The notes beneath the pieces were generated by a model. The model made no database searches. It worked only from the letters and a program-made list of their open reading frames with translations, and was not told where the DNA came from. Both the position numbers and the translations under genes were made by a program. A DNA stretch of 64,000 nt from Paragonimus westermani (lineage: Eukaryota; Platyhelminthes; Trematoda; Plagiorchiida; Troglotrematidae): assembly GCA_008508345.1 (NCBI GenBank), contig QNGE01001011.1:1-64000 (forward strand), written 5' to 3'. Shown here in pieces: positions 23,310 through 36,600 of this stretch; position 1 is the first letter of the stretch; each line of letters opens with the position of its first letter.

Positions 23310-25025
23310 ACTGGTAAAGTGACGACTGCGTTAGATGTAAGCGAGTCAATTGAACTAGGCTTTCGCGTTCGTGCCAGACGACGACCGTTGTCCATTCGTA
23401 AGTGACATGCTCTCCCTTCTAAAATCTTGGGATATAGTAATGTTCCCACATTTTCTTCTTTTCAATCTTCTCGGTTGACTGTATGCTGAAGATTTGGTTT
23501 GGTTCTCATCCCACCTTTGTCTTTCTTTCAATTTTCTCTTAAATGACCAGTGTGTATTACCACACTGAAACCCCTCTTGGATCATGTTTTCAATACATGT
23601 ATATTTATAACTAAATTGGGTCACTCAAATCCGTCTTTCCTTCTCCTTTCAGATAGTCACGGTTTTCTTCACCACCTTAGACTATCGTCTGACCAACCGG
23701 CACTGAACAGCCGGAACACGAATGCTTCCAGTCACATACCTTCAGGTCCTACTTCTTGATACGGGGTGCAACCACAGATAGTGCGATGTGCACAAATGTT
23801 GACGTTTTCTGGCTTCGGTCAATGTGATGGGCCAATTCGTAAACAGATGCTGTTAACTGTTCTCCCCCACCTTTGGGTAGCAACGCTCCGTGCTACAAGT
23901 ATGAATCACAGGCAAGCTCAGGTGCTATACGTCTACGCGTTCCCGGACCCTACATTCCTCCACATTCTAGGCGATCTATTCCTCTTAAATTTTATAACTC
24001 ACAGCCTTATTTTCTGAGGTGTTGATAAGGGTATGCAGTCTGCTATGAAGTAGACTCGATAAACTGCGCCCATTCAGGTGGCAACCCTCACCCATAATAC
24101 CTCCGTAATACGGGGTGCAACCACATATAGTGCGATGTGCACAAATGTTGACGTTTTCTGGCTTCGGTCAATGTGATGGGCCAATTCGTAAACAGATGCT
24201 GTTAACTGTTCTCCCCCACCTTTGGNACTGGTAAAGTGACGACTGCGTTAGATGTAAGCGAGTCAATTGAACTAGGCTTTCGCGTTCGTGCCAGACGACG
24301 ACCGTTGTCCATTCGTAAGTGACATGCTCTCCCTTCTAAAATCTTGGGATATAGTAATGTTCCCACATTTTCTTCTTTTCAATCTTCTCGGTTGACTGTA
24401 TGCTGAAGATTTGGTTTGGTTCTCATCCCACCTTTGTCTTTCTTTCAATTTTCTCTTAAATGACCAGTGTGTATTACCACACTGAAACCCCTCTTGGATC
24501 ATGTTTTCAATACATGTATATTTATAACTAAATTGGGTCACTCAAATCCGTCTTTCCTTCTCCTTTCAGATAGTCACGGTTTTCTTCACCACCTTAGACT
24601 ATCGTCTGACCAACCGGCACTGAACAGCCGGAACACGAATGCTTCCAGTCACATACCTTCAGGTCCTACTTCTTGATACGGGGTGCAACCACAGATAGTG
24701 CGATGTGCACAAATGTTGACGTTTTCTGGCTTCGGTCAATGTGATGGGCCAATTCGTAAACAGATGCTGTTAACTGTTCTCCCCCACCTTTGGGTAGCAA
24801 CGCTCCGTGCTACAAGTATGAATCACAGGCAAGCTCAGGTGCTATACGTCTACGCGTTCCCGGACCCTACATTCCTCCACATTCTAGGCGATCTATTCCT
24901 CTTAAATTTTATAACTCACAGCCTTATTTTCTGAGGTGTTGATAAGGGTATGCAGTCTGCTATGAAGTAGACTCGATAAACTGCGCCCATTCAGGTGGCA
25001 ACCCTCACCCGTAATACCTCCGTAA
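23310..25025. repeat. 917-bp-offset direct duplication with single-N junction
   Basis: Bases 23310-24108 recur at 24227-25025 with at most a single difference that I noticed (CCCATAAT against CCCGTAAT near the end). Between them, 24110-24225 is a third, partial copy of 23761-23876, followed by one N at 24226. The inner period is 349 bp. Short frames inside the copies (for example 23766-24017 and 24683-24934) are identical but have no recognised domain. Either a short tandem repeat was expanded here, or two overlapping contigs were joined without merging. The lone N favours an assembly contribution. Confidence 0.9.
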
Positions 25026-25236
25026 TACTAAGTTACTCGCCTGTATGACTTTGAAAACCAATCCCTTTTTACTGTCATGGCGGTCGTGATAACCGAAACA
25101 TAGCTGTGTCCACGAAAACAACTTTCCTTTCGTTCACTAATACATAGGTATACTTTTATATAATAAAACATCCTTAAACTGTATCAGGAAACAGATGTGA
25201 GCTTCATGGCTCGATTGGCTTGCAAGTCATCCATAC

Positions 25237-25335
25237 CTTTGTACGAGTGTCCTTATCGGCTCCATGTGCTAGCAGCATATCAATACAGGAGTGATACCCA
25301 CTTCGTGACAGCTCAATCAGCGGAGAGTCATGACT
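25237..25335 (-). CDS. ANKDD1: ANKDD1-type exon: ankyrin repeat
   Basis: A 99-bp exon (33 codons, phase 0/0) runs from acceptor CACTTGCAG to donor AAAG|GTATGG. It reads SHDSPLIELSRSGYHSCIDM and then LLAHGADKDTRTK. The TPLH tetrapeptide is degenerate (SPLI) but LLAHGAD is canonical. It aligns with the human repeat [20 protein letters not shown]. Confidence 0.9.
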
Positions 25336-27327
25336 CTGCAAGTGGAAGAACAGAAATTCATCACGGTTAGCGCATTAAACATGAAAATTGCTTGGTTCAA
25401 CAGTCACATATTGATGAGTTAACATAAAATGCACGCACCGAAGTTTCTGTCGAAAATTCTTTCTTGTCATGTTGATTAGTAGCATGTGTGTATAGTTTGA
25501 CCAGCTTTGATCATTAGTATGTGTACCTGTAGCGTACCATATCCACTCTAACATTAGTTCAGCCACTTGGTTGTTTGTCTTAGTGATTCAACTTATCGTT
25601 AACCAACTTCTCTTAATTCCCGTTGGTTATTCCTTTGACCAAAAGTAACGATCTGGAAATGCTTCTCTTCATGCGAACTTCTGGTGAACAGTAGAAAAAA
25701 GCACAATTCATACTGTTATACAGGTATTACTGTCAGCTGAATCTCATTCTGTTTCCCTCAAATGTATAAGAACACTGGAAACAGCTGATGCTGCAACCCA
25801 AGATATCCCGTTTCACCGCCGTTTCATGTGATTTCTCGGTCAACTGGTAGAGGAACAACGATGATTACGTAACATTTTAAGTACGTGGATAGATATCTGT
25901 TTGTGATAAGGGTTGTTCCTCACATCACTTGTAACTCAGACCAAATGGATCGCATTGCATTTGTCACTTCGCGTTATGGCAAGGTGGAGAATTGAAATTC
26001 AAAACATGAGTAATAATTTTTTCGAAGGTCTGCCTGTTTTACTTCATTATCAACGACAAGCTAGGTAACAGTGGGTTGTCAGAAGAAGCCCACTTTAAGT
26101 GTTGACATGTCCTTTATCAATCAGCCTTACTTCGAAATAATCTAAACACGCATTCATGGAACAACACACCGCGATGGCTAGTTTCTCAACTGATCACATA
26201 AGAATAGAAAATGGTATCCATTTTGTTACGATGTAGAGCCCATAGCCACTTCCCGTTATCCCGATTTAATTAAGCTTTCTGAGATCATTTTGTACCCCAC
26301 AAACGATAACTTCCAGTTCATGGATATCACTGACCTTAACCGACTGGTGGAGTGAAGTGACATGCAGACCGTTTGCAACACCGACTGACTGGACAACTGA
26401 TCGGCTTATGTTAAGAATAAAATGTCTGTGCCATAAGCGATGAGAAATGACTGCCAGACGACGCTATACTGAAAATGATACATCCAAGGATTAACCAATC
26501 GCGGTATTTCCTGACTTTTCTGAGGGTTGGTTTTTCATAACTTATAGATTGTACTCATACCGTCAGCCAGCATCAGGTGAACTGTTCAATATCCTCCAGT
26601 CAATCTTGCACAGAGTGTAGCTGATTAATCACAAAAGGTCGTGGTAAACATGCACACTTTAAGTAATTTGCTGCAATTTTGACGGTTTTATTTGTGTGTG
26701 TGTGTGTAGCCTGATAGCAGCCAGTCTGCTTCACTAAACATTCTGGCACACACTGTTAGAACGTCACTACCTTAGAAACCAGCATTCAGTATTGAATGTT
26801 CTAGATTTTATCGGATCGATCACCCCGATTCCTGTCATTTGGTCTTGATTTTGTAAGTAAAGGGCTTGTAAAGAAATTCTGTATCTTGTGCGACTCAGGG
26901 ACAGTAATTCTCGAAACACCCCATCACACAGCCTAATACTTACGAATACTGTAAGTGGTTTGTTTTACTCCGTTTATTTAAGGACTTGCGGAGTTAATGA
27001 AATTTGACGAAAGTTAAAGTTATATCGAAAAATGTACGTAGGCTATGAATACCGAGGTGTGTGTATAAAAAATTCTTGGGCTAGTCCAACAACTTTTCAG
27101 TAACGATCACCATAACGCAAATTTTCTCTCAGGTGATTCTTAACCCTTTCACTTAATCCGTTTAAAAAACAGTGTTTCAAATCGAGTTAAAATGTTTGAG
27201 CGCAGGCATGGTATGAGTGTACATCGTCATTTGGTTTATTGTTCAATAAACGGCTGAGATCATCGTTCAGTTAATTTGGTGTGAATGGCTACGTTTGTTT
27301 AGATTGTTTGTTTCTAGACCAACCTAC
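25336..27327. other. Intron, no feature beyond a short GT tract
   Basis: A (GT)n tract of about 15 bases lies near 26694. No gene or identifiable element is seen. Confidence 0.6.
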
Positions 27328-27432
27328 CTCAGAACTGATATTCGGATCCGAGCCGGCATTGAGCAGCATTCGTACCACCTCTTGATGGTTAGATTCGGCA
27401 GCCAAATGTAGAGCGCTTTTGCCTTCGGAATC
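27328..27432 (-). CDS. ANKDD1: ANKDD1-type exon: ankyrin repeat
   Basis: A 105-bp exon (35 codons, phase 0/0) runs from acceptor TTCTCGGTAAG to donor TCTGAG|GTAGGT. It reads DSEGKSALHLAAESNHQEVV and then RMLLNAGSDPNISSE. ALHLAAE and LLNAGSDPN are textbook ankyrin. It aligns with the human repeat [20 protein letters not shown]. Two extra residues (DS) come first, so the acceptor could be off by a few bases, though no better one is visible. Confidence 0.92.
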
Positions 27433-28693
27433 CTTACCGAGAAGAAATATGAACGTGATTTTGGAAATCCCACTTGGGATAAAGAAATATTTATATCACC
27501 TAGTTATACGAACGTAACTCCATGTAATACAAAATGGGAAGTAACTAAAACTCGATTCAGTACACATCGGTTGTCCATTAAACAACCACAGTGAATAAAA
27601 ACGAACCAACCATTGATTAGGTTAAAGCGGATCGTTGTCGATAAATTAGGTCTTGCAAACGAAATGCTAGCAAGCGATATGTTCGCTGATACTGTGGAAA
27701 ATCGTCAGGCGGTCGTTACTGTTACAAGCTGATTTTTGCTAACAATCATTTTCTGATGTGTGGGTGACCTGACCAAGGATGTGACTAATTCAATATTTAC
27801 TAGACTATTTCATCGCCGTTGTGAAACATCATCAGAACCTGCAGAAAGCGAGACATGGGCTTAACTTATCTTCACTGAACGAAATCTGCCCAACAGACTA
27901 GAGACGAAAGTAAGATGCTCTGGAAGTTAATGTCAGCCAAACGGCTAGAACTGTGGAAAAGTAAACTCGAAGTTGAAGTTGAAACTTTGTTGCATCGTGG
28001 ACTGGAGTTCCGGTTCATAAACACCGGTGTGAGAGAGGCGTGGAAACACGCAAAGTAGTAATCCAAAACTGTGCTTTAGTAGACGACTTTTTTCCAAGCT
28101 ATGAACACTCAATTAGAGGGGAAAATTATCCAAACACACATTCCTACTGAAAAGTATTCTTCGAATGAAGGATATACGCAAATCCTACTAGTGGATAACT
28201 GCTTCAATAGATCAGAAGAATGTGATGTTTTGTTGAATGTTGCGGGGTTTTATTGATGAAAACGTTCGCTGCTGCGTAGTTGAATCGTTAGAATTTCACA
28301 AAAGGAACATAATGGACAAGTTTGAACTCATTTCCTTGTTTTAGATCTACCTATTCCATCTCGAACTGAAACATATGTCACGTTCTCTGCTCCATATCCA
28401 TAGTTCATGCCATGGTGTGCATCGTTGTAAGACTAAGGAGTGAAACTCTACCGTCACGTGAGCAAGAGATGGGTACGTTCATCAGCACTCCATGATCTGA
28501 GTACCAAATGTAATGGACTACTTTCATTTGAAAGTTCAACCACAATGAATAGTTTAGTTTATTCCCACTTCATATTTGTGTTTATCTCTCTTTTCCATTG
28601 ATACTGTTAGTAACATTCCTATCGATTCACGAGCCTTTAGTCAGGATGGAAACTCTTCCTCAGTTCAACAAGGAAATTGCCAACGATACTCAC
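27433..28693. other. Intron, no feature recognised
   Basis: Nothing is identifiable; this is the shortest recognised intron of the array (1.26 kb). Confidence 0.6.
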
Positions 28694-28795
28694 GAGATGA
28701 TTGATCATCGTAACGATATCGGGTATGTTTAGCAAGTAGCTGACGACCGCCATATGACCCTTCCACGAAGCCAAGTGGAGCGCTGTGCGTTGCCT
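28694..28795 (-). CDS. ANKDD1: ANKDD1-type exon: ankyrin repeat
   Basis: A 102-bp exon (34 codons, phase 0/0) runs from acceptor CTCTTTTTAG to donor CATCTC|GTGAGT. It reads RQRTALHLASWKGHMAVVSY and then LLNIPDIVTMINHL. The front half is canonical and very close to the human repeat [20 protein letters not shown]. The second half departs from the usual GAD-x-N ending. Confidence 0.92.
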
Positions 28796-30521
28796 CTAAA
28801 AAGAGTAAATGAGACATGACAATGGAGAAGGCTGTCAAAGTAAGGCTTTCAGTAGATATCCTAATAAAGAAAATGAGAGAGGCTGAAGGTAATTCGATGG
28901 AAAACGCTTTCATTCCTCTGGATGTGACTGTTGAAACAATCACAACCAGAATAAAGCCAGCCTAATGTTAGACCCTCGTGTGCATCAAGCAGCCAAACCA
29001 GTAAGACACACAAAATCCAACCGATGAACATCAAAACTCCAAGAAAAGATTAATATAGTATCTGTGTAATGGTGTGTATTTGGTGGGGTGTTCCTCGATA
29101 TAAATGATTATCGCTCAGTGCAAAGTGCAGACCTACCAGATGCTGATTAGATGGTGAGTGTGGATCAAATTGGAAACAGATGCGTGCTGCACAATAAGGT
29201 CAAATAGCGTAGGTCGTGTTGTGTGGTTGCAGAGATGAGGTTGGTCATAGACACTTAAGCTCCTCAGATGTTATTGCTTATATCAGACTTGTCCGGTTAC
29301 TTCAGGTGTCACGTAACCAATAGAAATACCTCATTGTATGAACTAACGTCAATCAGTTTAACGAAAGCAGTTTCCTGTCTTTTAACTGTTTGGTATCTAG
29401 TTTTATGTAGTTTTTTCGACTTAGAATTCTTTTAAGTTATCAGCAAGTCAATAAGGTAGCCTTACAAGCCACGTTGATCTCTGAACAACCCTACTTTGTG
29501 CATTCAGTGGGGGCGGGCTGTTTGCAAAGAGACTGCTGTCGAGTCTAGCACGGGAACCGTGCTGTCACTGCCAATTATTTGCACCACTCAGTGTGTAATT
29601 TCCTATAGACAGTCGCGACCATATTCTATAGAGTTTGTCTGTTTCAGATGTTCCGTCAACTTTGCTACGATTGGTTGAATTTACTTCTCGTCACAAATCT
29701 TTTAAACCATCTGAGTATCAGTGTATGATCAGCCATCCACATCAGGGAAAGCTATCTCAGTGAGATTCACCATTTTAATATCTGTTTGAAAGAGTTCAAA
29801 ATTCCGGGTTCTGCCACTTTGCAAGTGTACACTTTTTTGTAGCTCTTAACTTCGAAAATCCGATAGACGATATGCTGTGAAAACGCCGAGGAATAAAATG
29901 CACATAGGAAGGCTACGTTCAACCATATTCATATTAATCGCGTGGAATCCGTTTTTAGAGCTTAGTTTATCGATGGACTATTGAATGTTGATACGTATCG
30001 CATATTTAGAGCAAGTTGATGGTGATTAGTAATAATCACTCGACCTCTATCAAGGCTTGTAGGACAGTTGGCACTGCGGATAAAAATTTCGCCTAACGAC
30101 ATAAAAGGTTGTCGATTCAAACATTGTTAAGTTTATTTGTACCAGCTGGGTTTGGACAGGGATGAAACCGATCATGGAGTATCGATTTGGAAGTGAAAAT
30201 TATAGAATATTATTTTGACCAATTCTTGCCTTTTTTGGTCTCATTGAGTACAATCTGGCAAGACAAAGTGGACTATGTACACTCAGACTGAATGAACATG
30301 AACGTGTCGCCTGGCGGTTTCTATGCATTAAGCTTAATAAAATTCATCTGATGAGACAAGACGGACAACGTGCACACATGTACGACTTATCCAGACTGAC
30401 GAAATTTCCGCATCGACCCACATGTGTGTGAGAAATACATGTTCAGGTCTACTGAGTGATAGACAGATTTTTGTAGAAACGACAAAGGCTACATCTGTTA
30501 AATATTTAGAAAAAAACCTAC
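28796..30521. other. Intron, possible tRNA-like remnant
   Basis: At about 30075-30120 a GGTTGTCGATTCAAAC segment resembles a pol III B box, but no clear A box or SINE body accompanies it. Otherwise featureless. Confidence 0.4.
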
Positions 30522-30620
30522 CTTGTCTTTTTTTGCTACCAGACATTTCTGTTTCACAAACACCTCGAGTAGTAGCTGATTTCCTCTATGCGCCGCGACC
30601 AGGAAGGGTGTCAAACCACT
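30522..30620 (-). CDS. ANKDD1: ANKDD1-type exon: ankyrin repeat
   Basis: A 99-bp exon (33 codons, phase 0/0) runs from acceptor GATTTTCCAG to donor GACAAG|GTAGGT. It reads SGLTPFLVAAHRGNQLLLEV and then FVKQKCLVAKKDK. It aligns with the human repeat [20 protein letters not shown] and keeps the KDK ending. A 139-codon plus-strand frame overlapping it is an antisense shadow. Confidence 0.9.
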
Positions 30621-33600
30621 CTGGAAAATCAGTGCACAAAAAGGGAACGGAGCTAACTTTCAGCAAGAACTCAACAAATGGTCAAATATTCAATCTGACT
30701 AAGCACAATGCAAGTTTGCTTGACAAACAAGCAGCGTTATTATATCGTACCAACTTCGGCCGACCTGATTTTGCTACCCCCTATCAATTATGCACTGGGG
30801 AGGAAGTAAGGAGATGTAGGCCACAAACTGTTAACTTCTGAAGAGCGTCCTGTGCAGATGTACTCATACAGCCCAACGTTCCTTCTTAGAATGAAAAATG
30901 TATGAGTTTGTTTATTGGGCTGGCACTTGAAACGTTGTCAAATTGATATGAGCAGTTCATTGAGCACGAAGAAAATGGATAATCCCACAAGTGTTTACAC
31001 ACAATAACGCCTGAGACATCTACGTTTTTTGGCAAACCCAGAGGATACTTAGATTTCAATGTGAAATTAACTGCCGAGGGGGTAAAGCAATAGGTTTCAG
31101 CTAGCTAATGGCAAACGACTTGCAGGAATATTTGAAGTTGAATTGAAAGGTTTACCAAATTTTAACTAAGAGAAAGGGTGTTTTCATGAATAACAGATCT
31201 ACAGCAACATGGCCGTTGGGAAGATCCTTTAGAGATTGTCGAAGTATATTCAACATTTAGAAAGTAGATAGCTACTATTTGTGAAAAATGAAACGAGTGC
31301 CTTCTGATTTCGGTCACACTTGGCATCTTCAGATACTCTGAGACGAAATTCAAACAGCCTGGATATTCTATCCAGACATTCCATCGGTTAGCTGCTTCTA
31401 AAGAAGTATGGGGTATACTGTTACGTTGGGTCAGTTTGTCTACATAGAGTGTTTGGGGTTCTGTCTCCAACATTCTGAGGGAGGACTAGGTGTGTGTAAG
31501 GTAAATCCCCGATAATAACGGAAGCAATTCACACATTTACCGCAGTGTGTATTCGATAACCGGTAGTCTGGGCTTATGTGAAAAGTTTACTTCTAGATTT
31601 ACTTGATCGGCTAGTCAACCAATCAACTCAAACGTTATGAGCAGTCGTATTGAATAATGATTTGCATTTAATTTCCGTGCTTCATGGTACACCTTTTTGC
31701 TCAACATGTAGAGAATCTAATTGACCAAACTTACCCCCACCTTAACCACACTTTTCAAATTTGCTCATACGAACTCGTCCTCTAGCATCCTGGATGCTGC
31801 TTGCCTTCTTACGCTTCAGAAACCTGTTGGAATATTTTTAATTCGGCAGTTGTTTTAATTATCACTGTGTGAACAATATCGCGTCAAATTACTCTCACGA
31901 TCATTTGAAATCGTGCTGATTTTCGACAAAGTCGTAATTTCTGTTCCTGTCCAAAATTAGTGCAATGAAACATTACACAGGAACATGGGTTTCAAGAAGA
32001 GCTACATTTCAGGGCAATACATTTACGCAAGCCTATATAAGAGAAAATATCTGTTCTACACTAAGTAACCTGATGAAGCTGAATAGTATCATTTAGTTCC
32101 ATGGATATGTGGACTCAGCTTTCATTATTTCACTGAAAACCCGGCTACAAAACGATATTCACCATGGAGACTTTCGAGTAGTTTTTGCCCGTTATGTTAG
32201 CATGGGTATGGAGGAAGTGAAATTACTTGAACCAGTGAGTTATTACACGATTTATTGTGTCTATTTTTTGCATATGCTTCTCAGGTGCTGAGCGCAAGTC
32301 CACCTTCTTGAGTGGTTTTCGTTCACTAGTGTGTCCGGCCAATGAGGATGTCTCTTCCGTTACCAGTTGTACAATGGTTCTCTCTGATGTTCAGGACACA
32401 GGTGTTTTTGTATAAAGTTGAACCGATCCGATGTAACCTTTCTTACCGTCTACAACCTGGATATCGCCCACTTGTCATGCAAGTCTGGGAACACGTCAGT
32501 TTGGTCTATCTTAAAAACACGCGGTTGTTTGTTGCCAACAGACTACCTCCACTAGGTAACCAAAGAAACTATCACACTGCCGTCTTCTAAGGTTTAAAAT
32601 AGGATAAGCTACGAGCTCCTCACTAGCTGTACAGGTGGGCAATTTGTTCCCGAATGTTTTGGTGGGCAAAAAGAAAGTGTTATCCGCACCCGAGTTGAGC
32701 TTTATCATTCACACTGGTTTATTCACCTAAAGCGATTAGTTGACTGATCGTCTCAAGTTCCGCTTAGATTCTTGTTGCTTTATATGAGCAACCCACATCC
32801 GTGCGAACCGATTCTTCTCTGCTTGTCTCAGACAAATGGGTAAGAAGAACGAAAAGGCTTATAAATCAAAAGACTATTTTCTACCGAAATGCACTTCTGT
32901 CTACCGGAGCTGAATTAAATCGTTTGAATTCCAAAAATTCTAGCACGTTCAGAAATACTGAGTATCATCTGGATGGAACCTCAGCATAATGTCACCGGTT
33001 CCGATTAGTTGGCTTATCGTAGTTCATGTTGAACATGTGGTTCCCTTGTTAGTGTACACTGTTACTGTCTGGGAATCTCTTTGTGGAAAAATTCAGCATT
33101 TATGTGTGGCATGTTCCGTCATGCCCGTTATCTGTTTCCTCAGTGATTTCCTCTATGTCAACCCTCTAGTTGATTCTTGTCAAGCGCTTTCATTCACTGC
33201 ATCGAGAAAAGATTGATTCTGAACAACACAGCAGGACAGAATGATCAGTTGACGAGTCTAGTGATCACACAACCAATCATTGGATTGACATTTGGTCACC
33301 CTGATAGCCACTGAAGTATCCTTGATCCAACATGCTCTTACAGTTCGTGTACAGCACGTGGATGGGTTGTGGTAACAGAAAGTTTTATTCGCTTGTTTTA
33401 CACACTGCTGGTAGAAACCGTTTTTATGGGAAATTTAATACCTGTTTAATCGATCGATATTGTTGCTGAGATTCAGACCGTCTAGACAAAATTTCCTGTG
33501 AGCAACGTTCAAGTAATCCGATCCCATCGAGACCAGTGGTTATTTCCGAAAAAAAGACTGTGTGGATCGTCAACCGGAATACAAGGTGAGATCATCTGTG

Positions 33601-36600
33601 ACCAGAATCTTTTATCTACCGCTAGCGGAAACATATGTGAACAGTGGTTTCGCGGTGAACTGGATTCAATCATAAATGGCTCAGTTGTTGATTGTGAACC
33701 ACGTGACCAGCAACCACATCCAAGCAGTGTCAAAAACGATTTATCGGTTAATACAATCTAAACCAAATGTACTCTTAGCTAAATCTATTTTGAGACTGTC
33801 ATGCCATAAAAGTGACTTTGGAGATGATAGGTGAAGTAAAGGATAGAGTGCACGAAAATTGTCCGTTGATTTCTTCCAATAATGTGCCGACTGAACTCTT
33901 GTTATCGGAAATGGTGGTTGACTCGGCTGTTACATTAAACTGACAAAAGTATTCTGTTGCGGTGCCTACCTTTCTCTGTGGATGCAAACATCGCAATGTA
34001 TTCATACATAGGTTAATAACTTATCACGCCGTTGTAGTTCACACTGGAACAGCAAGACAACTTGTAGTTATATTGACGAATACAATTTATTGGCTCACTT
34101 TATTGACTGGGAGAATGGAAAGTGAACGATTCAAAAGTGGCTAGTCACATCCGTCACACTACTGAAGCGACCCATATTGTTGACCCATAATACTATTGCC
34201 TATTATGAGGACGATACTTTTTACATCTTATGGATCGGTGCTTGATGTAGGTGGTTCAATATAACCTGTGACGTGATCAGTTGTTCAACAACCGTTAACA
34301 CTGATCAGAAATCTAGCGGTATAACTTATCGTCGATTTTATTGGTTAGACTGAATACGTCGTGATCGCTGATTTGTGAAATTTTCAATCTTTTGAGTGTC
34401 AGGTTCCACAAAATATGTTAAAACAAAGATGGTATGCCATACTATTCTTGTTGGGACACGTGTAAAATCTCGGGGGTGTCGAAAAATCGTTGTTTGATTG
34501 TCAGCCGCCAAAAGTATATAACAAGTTCAACCAAAAGTTAATTTGTGAACGGATTAGCACCGAATGTGTACCGGCAACATCCGGGGAAATTCACGGTCAC
34601 CACGTGTGTAATTTCGCGAAAACAGCTGCCTATACCACCACTTTTAGCTAACTAATCAGTCTGCCGCGGACGAGTCATTTCTAGCAACAGCGGTCTAAGA
34701 ATCATTACTCGCAGCGTGAATCATCCTCACCTATCGTCTAATGTTAAACGGCCCCATAGTACTAACCATAATTTTCTATCGTCGTAGCTACAAAATTAAC
34801 TGATCACTGAAAACTTTACAGCTAACGCAGCGTAGGCCAGTTGTGAGATGATACCGTTTTGACGTTTCTCTATTATATAGACATCACAAACGAGTAGAAA
34901 ACTGATATCGAATTTCAGCGATATTTTAAAATGGTTCTTCAATTTAGTGATTCATTCAGGTATGAAAACAGCTGACTTAATAAATCTTAGAACTCCCAAA
35001 GTTAACCACCACCTGGTGATCTTTGTCGTGTAAATCTGCATGCAGTGTCAGACGGACATCGTGATTTACTTGCGTGGTTTATCGCAAACTGACAAGATTC
35101 CACATTTATCTGTAGGTACGGATATTCTGTGGATGAACTGCCATCATGACATTGTCACGTGAATGACTGCTCACCCGGAATAATTGTTCCGGTTCCAATC
35201 GAACAGAACTAATCGGATCCCACTTCTGTCATAATGAACATACTGAAACTTTTCATTTGCTTATCAATTAGCCAGGATTCTAATTAACTGTATGTTTACG
35301 GGAAATGTATTTAGATCAAGGAGGCGCATAAGCTTAGCATGACTTCACTGTGCCAGATATTATTCGGACGTGTTTGGCGGAACTAGCGTTAGGGTGCAGC
35401 TGGTTACGGTTGCTTAATCCCTAGAGATTGCAGGTTTGTAATCGACCAACTGTTTGAGCTAATGTTTGGGTGAAGATGTTAGGTCACGTGAAGTCAGGCG
35501 TTGAACGATAATGCATTGTGTGCTCGGTTGAACTCCCCTCAGCAGCAACACAACTATATTTCGTAAATCAGTGTGAATTTTAGCAGAATGTAGTGTTGCT
35601 TGACAGGTGTGGCCATTTTGCCTATTTTCATCGATCCGCAGGCAAGACAGTTTACAGTATCACGTAACATCTGTGGAAATATCGAAACTTCAACTGCCGC
35701 AAGTTGATTACAGTTCTTGTACTAAGCTTAGGCCTTTGGCTAACCCATTCTGGACAGAAGCACTTGATCCGCTCTTACTGGAGCTATCAATAGTAGATAC
35801 TCTCAGCCGGACAGGAATTTCACTGAGATTTGTGTGTTAGTCGTAACGCTGGAACTCTCCAACAATACAAAATTGAACGATTCTATCCAAACGTTAAAAC
35901 ACAACCATGTATGAACAGCGTTCAATTCGCCCGATCACTGCGGAAGGATGATAAGTAATGCTCTAAATTTCCAAACTTTTATTAATTATATAAACAGCAC
36001 TCGGTTCGTTCCACTGAGAAGGTACCTAAAACCTAATTGGAATTCCATAACCGCCAGATTGTTGACTGGATTGAACAGAGCAATGATATTTATTCAAAGA
36101 GTGAAAGTTTGCAGCATTAAGACAACCGAAAGCCACATAGGAATGTGAAAGCTTCACCCAATCTTCAAACACTTTCATGGATGATAACCGTCACATATTT
36201 CAAGGGTTCCCGAGAAAACACAAGAAGCTCGGGGCGGGAAGACTAGGTGGTCGCTAAAATGGTCTCAACACCGAATTACTTATCGGACAAATTCCCATTC
36301 GGACACAGGCTTTCTCAGAGCAATAGTCATGTGCATCGTTGCTTTTATTCTACAAAACCTTGGTTCACAAACGAGAGTGGAAACTATTCCGCCGCCATGA
36401 TGGGTGTTCAGTGGGCAATGTGGCTGACTACGTCACTGATCAATGCACTTAAATACTGAATACATTTACGGGTGAAGCATTTTGGTCGAAATTGCTGCCC
36501 GTTAGGAACAAAGGAAAACGTCCCAGTCTCGAATGCTTCTAACGGACATTGTAGTCGGTAATGCGAATACGAAAACAGACTGTGTGAGACTAACAGACCA

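Noticed and set aside
30422..30841. 139-codon plus-strand open frame
   Set aside because: It is largely antisense to the well-supported ankyrin exon at 30522-30620 and shows no domain.
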